Source: Ustilaginoidea virens | Lineage: Eukaryota; Ascomycota; Sordariomycetes; Hypocreales; Clavicipitaceae | Length of the DNA stretch: 64,000 nucleotides | Reading direction: 5' to 3' | Assembly: GCF_000687475.1 (NCBI RefSeq) | Contig: NC_057321.1 | Location: 2,852,001-2,916,000 of the forward strand | Part shown: positions 48,331 to 57,628 of the stretch, in pieces | How positions within the stretch are numbered: position 1 is the first letter of the stretch | How the letters are laid out: each line of letters opens with the position of its first letter | Notes under the pieces: model-generated | The model's input: only the letters and a program-made list of their open reading frames with translations | The model's database searches: none | What the model was told of the DNA's origin: nothing | Translations under genes and position numbers: made by a program

Positions 48331-51300
48331 TTATTAATACCTTAATCGACTCGGGATATAACTACTATAGTGCTATAAGCGAAAAAATAGTATAACGGTT
48401 AGGCCTCTAACCTATCCGCCTACTATAATATAGGGAAATCGGAATAGTAGTAGATATTTAGAGCTATTTAGGAGAATATAAAGTAATATATTCCTCTATT
48501 ACCTATATCGTCTGCGTAGCGATCGATATTAATAGATAGCTATCTATAGTTATACTTTACGTTATCCTAGGCCTTACTTGCAATATTATCCTTAGGATGC
48601 CTTAGATAGAGTACTATAACGTTATACTATAAGTAAAGCAGCGCTAATTAAAGATTAAATTAGTAGGTAGCTTTATCGTTAAGGAATCGATAAGAAGATA
48701 ATAGGGCCTAACTATAGTAAATATCTTTAGCTTAGTCTTCTATAGTATACTAAAATAGGCGAAACGCTCTAGGGACCAGTTAACCTTTTTTATTGCAATA
48801 AGCTTATAGGAGATAATATATATCCTCCGTATTATACTTCTACCTTATTAAAATTCTGTCCTATGATTATAGAAACTATAGGTACTCCTAATAGAATTAT
48901 AGGAATTCGCCGACCTTTTTAATAAGGAGAAGGCTTCTAGTCTCCTTTTATACTAGGGTATATTAGACTACTATATCCGGCTTAAAAAGACTAAGGATAG
49001 GAGCTAATTAGACTTACCTTAGGGCCTATTATATAATATGCCATAAGACTAGTTACTTAAGGTTTAGAGATAAATAATTAACCTAATGCATAAAGGATAA
49101 ATCTGTATAAGCTCCTTATCGGTAGTAGCACTAGTCCTATTAGCTAGAAAGGGGAATAGTAGATAGCGTTTTTATATTAACTACTGGGCCCTTAATAAGG
49201 TTATAGTCTAAGACTAATACCTCCTCCCCTTAATTAAAGAGACCTTATAATCCCTATCCTAGGCGAAATAGTTTACTAAGGTTAATATACATATAGCATT
49301 CTATAAGATATATATTATAGAGAGCGATAAATACTTAACTATATTCTATATACGATTCGGACTATTTAAATAGCTTATTATGCTATTTAGCCTAATTAGG
49401 GCCCCTATGACCTTTTAAAGATATATTAATAGGGCCTTAGGGAATATACTAGGAGACTTTATAATTACCTACCTCGATAATATTTTAATCTATACCGGGG
49501 GATTAAAGGCAGACTATATAGGGTGCATTAAAGAAGTCCTTTAATAACTACAAAAGGCCGGCTTAAATTTAGATCTTAATAAGTGCAACTTTATAGTAAA
49601 GGAGGTTTAATACTTAGGATATATCGTAATAGCCGGAAAGGAAATCTATCTAAACCCCGAAAAGATTAAAGCTATCTAGAACTAAGAAGTACCTATGAAA
49701 TTAAAAGGCATTTATAGTTTCCTTAGTTTTACTAACTTTTACTATGACTTTATCCTAGATTTCTCCCGCCTTATCGACCCTTTAGTTAAATTAATAAAGA
49801 AAGGGGTCTTATTCTAATAGCTAAATGAAAAAGAGGCGGTATTCTAAGCGCTTAAGTAGTATTTTATATTATCTCTAGTTCTTGCCTAATAGGACCCTAA
49901 TAAAAAGATAGTCCTTAAGGTATATAGTTCTAATATAGCCTTTAGTAGCTATCTATTATAGATCGGGGAGGATAATATACTCTACCCTATTGCATATTAT
50001 TCCGCTTACTTATTAGATGCAGAATAGAATTATACTATATACGATAAAGAACTTTTTACTATTATCTCTTGCCTTAAGGTATAATTAGTAGAACTCTACT
50101 TAATAGCCTCCCCCTTTATTATCCTTACCGACTATAAGAACCTAAAGTATTTCGCCTAACTATAAGAAATATCTAAGCGATAAACCTATTAGGCTAAGAC
50201 TTTAGCGCTCTTTAACTTCTATCTTCGGTATAAGCTTAGGTTATAAGCCTAACGCCTTAATATGCTTTCTTAATAGGAATAAAAGGCAGATAAAGGAAAG
50301 CTATAAATTAGCTAGATCTTAAAACCGTTATCTATTTTAGCACTCGATATAGATAAGATAGAAAGCAAAAAGATACCAATTTTAGCCCTAAAGACCACCC
50401 TACCTTGCGGCCTATATATCTTCGCTAATTCCTACCTTTAAGCTATTTAAGACTAAGTAATATCTAAAGATAGTATATATTAGGCCTAATAGACAGTAGT
50501 TACGAATAGGGAATAACGATTTCTAATAAAAGCGGCGATATAAGAATAAATTGCTAATTATACCTTAAATACATATAGTATACTCCTTTACTAGGCATAG
50601 GTATAGCTCCCATCATTTAAGCCCCTAACCATTACAGTAATCTAATACTACTATAACTCGCCTATTACAGGCTACTTAGGAAAAAATACTACCTTCTAAT
50701 TATTACGATAGGATTATCACTTTAATAATATATTATTTAAGGTAATAAGATACATTTAGAATTGCCGATACTGCGGGGTGTATAAGAGCCGCTAATTGCG
50801 CTAGGGCCTATTATAACCGCTACTAATCGCAGACTGCTTTTAATCGTAAATATTAGTCGACTTTATAACCGACCTTCCTACCTATAATACCTCTAACCTA
50901 CAATTCCTTATAGTGATTATAGACTACTTATCGAAGTATATCTAGCTTAAGGCTATACACTTAATAAAAGTAAAAGACTGCGCAAAACGCTTCTAATAGT
51001 ATTAGTAGCGCTTTTATAGCTTCCCTAGGGAGATTATTAGCAATTAAGGTTCGGATTAGGTAGGCTAATTTTAGTCTATACTATATAAATTAATTAGGAC
51101 TAAGCAACTTCTATTAATAGTATACCACCCTTAAACTAATAGCGGCATAAAGCAAATGAACTAAAAAGTATAGGCGGTCCTCCGTATTATAATTTCCTTT
51201 AATTAGTATAATTAGCTATATTATCTTACGGTATATTAACTCGTATTAAATAACTAGATATTATCTACTACCGGGTTTAGCCCAAACCGGCTACTTAATA

Positions 51301-51990
51301 GGTTTAATATTCCGATTATTGCCCTACCTCTAGAGGTAACCCTAAGCTTAACTATCCCGAAGGGGCATATAGCTCTCTTTCTTAATAACCTTAAAGAGGG
51401 ATAGGAATTAGCCTAAGCTACTATCGCCTTTATATAATAACAATAGCAAAATACTATTAACCATTTATAATGCCCGGCCGAGCGCTTCTAGGTTGGTAAT
51501 TAGGTATAATTAAACCTCCGGAATATTAAAATAAACCGCCTATATAAGAAGCTCGATTAGGTCTCTACTAAATATACTATTATTACCATCCTATTACTAC
51601 TTAATATCTAACTTAATATCTTATAAGGCATTTATCTGGTTTTCTATATTGACCTAATCGAATAAGCTGCTTCCGATCTATTACCTAATTAGGTAATAAC
51701 TAATATATAACCTAGGCCCTTACTTATCTTTCCCTAAGACTCTATAAACCTATATAAAAAGTATAAAGTTAAGGAGATACTTATAGCGAAGAATACATAA
51801 GGCTAAAGATAGAAACGCAATATACTTATAAAGTAGAAAGGGTACGACTTACTAATATAGGAACCTTTAGAAAACTTTAAGGATACTACTACACAAGAAA
51901 TATTTAAGGCTAAATAGGGGGATATTAGGACTTATAATAGGCCTAGCCGGGTCCTAAAATGAGGTCTATTAGACTAATAAATGACGCCAA
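48250..51990 (+). pseudogene. Chr1-B pol with chromodomain
   Basis: Protease active site LIDSGYNYYSAI is intact at 48342-48377. RT has YLDN at 49470-49481, so the second Asp is lost, whereas Chr1-C lost the first; the ancestor must have been YLDD. Integrase is decayed. The chromodomain (51753-51910) reads YKVKEILIAKN and KRNILIK then KGYDLL...EPLENFKD. Same domain order and frame as Chr1-C. Confidence 0.88.
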
Positions 51991-52079
51991 ACGCCTACCA
52001 CTATAAATAAAAATATAAAATAATAAAAATACTTTAAATTAAAAAAAAAAATAATAATAATAATAACGATACTAATATG

Positions 52080-53850
52080 CCCCTCTCTTAGGTTAATACC
52101 ACCCCTCCTCTTTTCCGGCTCTATAGCTATATTATTCGCCCCTATATAGGCCTTCCCTAGTATTATACGGATCGGTATAACCTAGCGGCGGCTATAGCTA
52201 TTGCAAATAGCCCTTAGGATAATACCCCTAGAGGTTCGGATGCGTATATAGCGAATAGTTTAAACGCGGATAATTGCCTATCCGCCCATAATAGGACGGT
52301 ATCCCGGGAGATATATTATAGGCCGAATAAGAAGGGGGATATAATAAGGCCTAAACCGAATGCTATAGGGTGTGCGGCTAGGACTACTACAGTAGCGGCT
52401 GAGATTACTGCGGCGGCGGCTATAATAGCAGTATTAGTAGCGGCAGTTGCTGCGAAGATAGTTGCAGACGCTATATATAAGCTTCTAGATAAGCCTATAC
52501 TTCCTACTTATATATAGGCGGCCCCTTAGGGTAGTATAATAGTATAAAGCGAGCCGGCAGGGGTCCTAAATAGGGATATATAGGGGCTAATAAGAACCAC
52601 TTTATATAGGAGTAATACTCCTAGGCCTCCCTTTAGGTATCCTATATTATACTTAATATAGGAGCTAGATTGATAATCGACTTAGCCTATTAGTGGGAAG
52701 GAGTTATAGCCTAAGAGATACTAGCCGATTCCTCCTTAGCAGCATTATAGGACCTAAAGGTAAGATATAAGATATAGGGGGTTATTTATTCGGCGGCTAT
52801 TATATAATACTATTAGTCGTTAAAGGCCCGAAAAGAGGGCAAAAAGATAGCAGCCTAAGCCTTAATTATTTCTATCGCGGGCTATATATACTTAATAATA
52901 GTAGTCCTATCCTTATAGGCTTTTACCTATACTTAGTAGATCTATCGGAGCCTTAGATTCCTAGCTAACTTAAAGTCTAGCTATATATATAAGCTATACG
53001 CACTTTAGCAGTAGGTGTATCCCTTACTTTTGCCTTTTTGCTCGCAAATAGGGAAAACCCTAATCGACTGTATTTTTTTATTATATCGCTTATATAGGAA
53101 CTCTTTATTATAGGCGTATTTATACTCTTTATCAGACGAATTACCCTTAAATAGGTAATTACTTATAGCATACTACGGCTTTAGTCTAATCTCTAATGGG
53201 TTAGGACGCACTAAAGAGAGTCTACTTATAGGTCGCGGGATCTCTACGATATTAAGATCTATAGGGGTATTAATACCGCCTACGGTAGGGCTGCTACTAG
53301 GGTTCGGATCGGATATAATTAGGTCTTAATATAGTTAATTGAGAGAATCTATAAAGTCGGATTAAGGTAGAATCGATATATAGGCTTACTAGAATAGGAA
53401 TAGGGTATAATCTTATTAATAAATTAGCTCTAACGTTCTAACCCTAAGCGGAAGACGATACTCATAGTTACAATACTAATAATAATTATAGCGGCTATAG
53501 GGAGGAAAAGGGAAGAAAAAAAGGTAGGAAGAATAGGCGCAATAAGAAAAACACCCTCGCCTAGGGGGATCTCTAACTAATAGCTAGCGAAAAAATTTTA
53601 TAATACTTCCGGCTGCCGCAGGCAATCTCTAGCTAGCGATGCAACGCCAGACTTCTATATATTTCTACTATATTATACCCAGGTTGACTACTCTACGAAT
53701 CCTTTAATTATACGAGCCAAACCCGATATCTATATATATATATATTGCTCCGACAATTTAAGAATATCGCGATAAAAATCCTAGCGACCTTATTGGTCTG
53801 CGCGGCAGAAGGGTAGGTTACGGGATATAATTAATCCGATTGCGATATAG
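52080..53850 (-). pseudogene. Chr1-B antisense ORF, divergent version
   Basis: Same position and strand as in Chr1-A and Chr1-C, but DNA similarity is low. Protein-level landmarks still align: FFASYQLEIPL (Chr1-A FFANYQLEISL), DKEYKYAYNKEFLYKRY (Chr1-A DKENQYIKDEEFLYNRY), FLPSFRAFND (Chr1-A LTPEFRALNN) and LSIIQDT...EYYSYIKW. Stops are again at Gln-like positions. That the protein is better conserved than the DNA argues for a real gene. Confidence 0.62.
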
Positions 53851-53862
53851 AAGAGGGGGGTA

Positions 53863-54104
53863 TATTACGGGCTCGGGCTACGCCCGCGCCACAATATAGC
53901 TAGGACTCGGGCTACGCCTACGACTAGCCTAAAGAGTATCGGCATAGGATTATAAGGGCTCGCTAAGGACTCGGCCTATGCTATATACGGATATAAATAG
54001 GCTACTCAGAGGCCCCTATTCGGGTCCTCTCTTTTTCCTCCTTAGTCTATTTAATATATTCATTCGACGCCTATTCGCAGTAGCCCTAGGGCCAGTCCCT
54101 TACA
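53863..54104 (+). repeat. Chr1-B 3' LTR (242 bp)
   Basis: TATTACGGGC...CCCTTACA, preceded by the purine tract AGAAGAGGGGGGTA ending at 53862. Confidence 0.95.
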
Positions 54105-55975
54105 CTCTTTATTAAAAAGGTCGGCAAATTCTTATAATTCTATTAGGAGTACCTATAGCTCTTATAATCATAGGGTAGAATCTTAATAAGATAGCAGTAT
54201 AATATAGAGGATATATATTATCTCCTATAAGCTTATCGCGATAAAAGAAGTTAATCAGTCCCTAGAGTATTTCGCCTACTTTAGTATACTATAAAAGACT
54301 AAGCTAAAGATATTTACTATAGTTAGATCCTATTATCTTCTTATTGATTCCTTAACGATAAGGCTACCTATCGATCTAATCTTTAATTAGTACCGCTTCG
54401 CCTATAGTATAATATTATAATACTCTATCTAAGGCATTCTAAGGATAATATCGCGAGTAAGGCCTAAAATAATATAAAGTATAACTATAGATAGCTATCT
54501 ATTAATATCGATTGCTATACGGACGATATAGGTAATAGAGGAATATATTATTTTGCATTCTTTTAAACGGCTCTGAATATCTACTGCTATTCCGATTTCC
54601 CTATATTATAGCAGGCGGATAAGTTAAAGGCCTAGCCGTTATATTATCTTTTCGCTTATAGCGCTATAGCAATTATATCTTAAGTCGATTAAGGTATTAA
54701 TAAAGGTATAGGATTTATATAAGATTGGTATTAAAAAGGGGTATCTATCTATCTATTTTATAATCTTTTTTAATTCCTTCTATAATTAGGCTGGGGTCTA
54801 TATATGCATCTTAAGCCTTCTAATGAGACTAGGTTTAAAGGCTATTCTTTTTCCTAATTTTTATCGCTATTTTCGACCTTTATAATTTATAAGTCAAGCG
54901 AGGCTACCTTAGTTATATTAGGTCGGATTGCTAGTAATAGGTAATATATAAACGTCTAATACTTAGGAGAGCTATACTAAAGATAGAGACCTTTCTTTCT
55001 CCGATCTTTATATTATTTTTTAGAGACCTATATTGCCTAAGATGTATACTAATTACCCTTCGAGTCTAGCTTATTAACGCCTAATATTTATATATCGCCC
55101 TTAGAATCCTAGGCATAAATTAGTCGGGAATAGGCCGAGCCCGATTAGTAATTAATAGTTAGGCTAGTCTCGATATTAATAGCAATTTATCGGTAGTAGT
55201 CTATTGCTAAGTAGTAATTATAATAGGAGACTCTAAGGCTAATAATCTTATTAGCTATACGAGCATTAAGCGCTAATCGGAGATATTCTAACTTAATTTC
55301 TTTAGGCTAACCGAGACTACTAATAAGCATAAGTTTTTCCTTAAATCGCATAAAAAAGGCGGCAAAAGGTTCTTTCGGGCCTTAGTATAAGGAGTGCTTT
55401 AGCTTAGTAATAGCGCGATCCTACTAGTATAGGTCCTTAAAGAGATATTAGAGGTATTTAAAGAACTTTATTATATTATAATTATAAGCCGTATTATTCT
55501 TAAAGAAGGCTGCAACCTATAATTAGATTATAGATAATAGGTTCTAAAAGATAAATATCTATTAAGTCTTCTTATTTCTAATAAAATCCCTATCGACCTT
55601 AAGCTTATATTGCATAAAGGTCCGCCAGGCTATAAATATAGCCTTCTTACTATTAAAGGGATTTTCTATTAGGATCGGCTTGCGCTTTAGCTAGGTATCC
55701 TAAACAGTAGGGAGGGGGTCGTTCTATTATACGACTAAGGCCGGTTAGGTAGTATTTTAAGAGCTATTTAACTAGTTTGTAAGAAGGGTCTATAGCGAGG
55801 CAGTAATAGTAGTAAGGTATTATATATTAGTCTGTATCTGCGCCTCTATCTATTATAACCCTATTGCAAGCTGCTCTATTTGGGTATATGTATTACGTCG
55901 GGGGCATTATAGTCTTAGGTTGTCTGGGCCTATTTCTCTAGGTATACTTATCTCGATGTCTTATATAGCCTGCAT
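54105..55975 (-). pseudogene. Chr1-A gag, protease and start of RT
   Basis: Matches Chr1-C from about 40290 back to its gag ATG. The gag start codon is complementary to 55973-55975 and is followed by QAI-stop-DIEI. The protease site lies near 54680. Stops are frequent, almost all TAA/TAG. Confidence 0.87.
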
Positions 55976-56017
55976 TATTGGCTCTATAATGTGAGGTTAT
56001 AATAGTAAGGCTGAGAG

Positions 56018-56029
56018 AGTTTATTTAAA
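56018..56029 (-). promoter_or_regulatory. Chr1-A primer-binding site
   Basis: TTTAAATAAACT in element orientation, one G>A from the TTTAAATAGACT of Chr1-B and Chr1-C. The complementary LTR motif is intact at 56080-56090. Confidence 0.68.
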
Positions 56030-56305
56030 TGTAAAGGACTAGCCCTAGGGCTACTGCGAATAGGCGTCGAATGAATATATTAAATAGACTAAGGAGGAAA
56101 GAGAGAGGACCCGAATAGGGGCCTCTAAGTAGTCTATTTATGCCCGTATATAGCACGGGCCGAGTCTTTAGCGAGCCCTTAAAACCCCGTGCCGATACTC
56201 CTTAGGCTAGTCGCGGGCGTAGCCCGAGTCCTAGCCACATTATGGCGCGGGCGTAGCCCGAGTCCTAGCCACATTATGGCGCGGGCGTAGCCTGAGCCCG
56301 TGATA
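56030..56305 (-). repeat. Chr1-A 5' LTR (276 bp, with a 34-bp tandem duplication)
   Basis: TGTAAAGGAC...GAGCCCGTGATA. It is 34 bp longer than its partner because GCGGGCGTAGCCCGAGTCCT and the following 14 bases occur twice (about 56214-56281). Confidence 0.93.
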
Positions 56306-56636
56306 AAAACAGGCCTATTGCGTATGATTTTTCTATCAATAGGAACGCTAGACTTAGGAATAAATTAAAAAACTTTAGTATCCAATAGCTGCTTAAATTC
56401 CTTAAATAAGGCCTCTATCCAGAGGTCTTTATCAGGGCTTTATAGCACATCCTTCCAGCTATTTGGCGTACCGTCAGCATTTTTAGCTAGCTTACGCTTC
56501 GCTTTATAGCAGGAATCCCATATTAGGTGGTATAAATCCTGATTAGGGAATAAGTCGGTAGGGCTGATAGGGTTAGTAGGGCCCGTAGGTCCAGCAGGGC
56601 CGGCAAGGTCGGCAGGAGTAAGGCTCGTAAGAATAT
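56306..56636 (-). pseudogene. Cop1-A pol fragment, right piece
   Basis: Minus-strand Cop1 sequence matching Cop1-B from about 1150 back to about 777, so it is the continuation of 3959-4333. It includes the Gly-Pro-Thr linker. The first five bases AAAAC are the Chr1-A target duplication. It is cut at 56636 by Cop2-A; GAATAT at the junction should include that element's duplication. Confidence 0.9.
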
Positions 56637-57352
56637 TGTTGAAATCAGCGCCTTTTTAGCTGTATTTTGGTACTGGTCTCGCCACCATACGACGTCTCTG
56701 CGTTGAGATATCGCGGTGGCTATACCAGGCGCTATGGTGGGGCACAGCGCCCCACAACGCCGATTACAGTGGGCCACAGCGCCGGTCACGGCACCGGCAC
56801 AGCGCCCCACAGCCGGCCACAGCGGCCGGTCACAGCGGGCCACAGGGCCCACAACAGGCGGCGCATTTCTACGGGATTACCAAATGGGCAAACCAGCACT
56901 TTCGGCCTTCTACATATAGTCACCCGCTATACCGGTCATTTACGGCAGACCGATATAGGGCTTCCGGCCCGTACGGCAGGCTGTTATAGGGCATCCGGCA
57001 CACCGCTATAAGCCACTGGGCTTGGTTGGGTATGCACTGAGTAGGATATTGGGCACAGACTGGGCACGGTTGGGCAGGCCGACTTTTCGTCGGGTTTTTT
57101 CGCTATCTTTGCGGTTTTTCATTATTTTTAACCGCTCTTTCAAAATAGTAGAAATATATCTAAAATTCCCTCTTTCTAGCTAGAATAGTCACTAATAATT
57201 AGAATTAGATTTCCCTGACATCTTTACTCTGGTCAACCTCTTGTGCGCTTTAAATTTTTAACCAGCTCTTTGTTTTATTTTGCAACGCCTTATACGCTAC
57301 TGTCGGTATCCAGTACATTTCCAACAGTGTTCTGAATCACCATTTTGCAATA
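56637..57352 (+). repeat. Cop2-A 5' LTR (716 bp)
   Basis: TGTTGAAATC...TTTTGCAATA (terminal CA decayed to TA). Hairpin array at 56737-56852. Confidence 0.95.
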
Positions 57353-57368
57353 GGTTATGAGCCCGGTG
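57353..57368 (+). promoter_or_regulatory. Cop2-A primer-binding site (initiator tRNA-Met anticodon arm)
   Basis: GGTTATGAGCCCGGTG directly follows the LTR. The first 12 bases are complementary to GGGCTCATAACC, the anticodon loop and 5' stem of fungal initiator tRNA-Met. Yeast Ty5 and Drosophila copia use this internal part of the tRNA instead of the 3' end. Confidence 0.8.
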
Positions 57369-57628
57369 TCTCAAGGCTTCCAGCTTAAGACTTTTTACGC
57401 TAATTTAGGATTTTAACGCATTTGGCAGCTAACCTTCTAGAAATCTACTAATAAGGGACTCATCATCCCAGATTTAGGAACCCAGCTACCATACCAAGCT
57501 GCAACACATCCTTGCAACAGGATTTTCTAAGGTTATTCCTTAATGCAGCTTTCTTCTAGTCTTATCTAGATTTTCAGTTTTGATTTTCTTCGCATTTTTA
57601 AGACTTTCCGGCACCTTTTTCTCTTCCT

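Larger units (their letters stand above)
46774..54104 (+). mobile_element. Chr1-B: full-length chromovirus inside Chr1-A
   Basis: 7331 bp, two 242-bp LTRs, target duplication CTCTT (46769-46773 and 54105-54109). Gag and pol are close to Chr1-C, but the 1.8 kb between pol and the 3' LTR is strongly diverged, so it represents a second subfamily or a recombinant. Confidence 0.95.
4334..56305 (-). mobile_element. Chr1-A: chromovirus carrying all the central nested insertions
   Basis: 3' LTR at 4334-4575 and 5' LTR at 56030-56305, with AAAAC on both sides (4329-4333 and 56306-56310). Interior pieces are 4576-5621, 20354-20399, 35381-36481, 36698-38122, 45445-46773 and 54105-56029. Together, less five duplicated target sites (14+5+5+5+5 bp), they total 6838 bp, equal to the interior of the unbroken Chr1-C. 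The pieces follow the order of Chr1-C in reverse. The RT active site reads YLNN (46217-46228, minus strand), so both catalytic Asp are lost. Confidence 0.93.
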
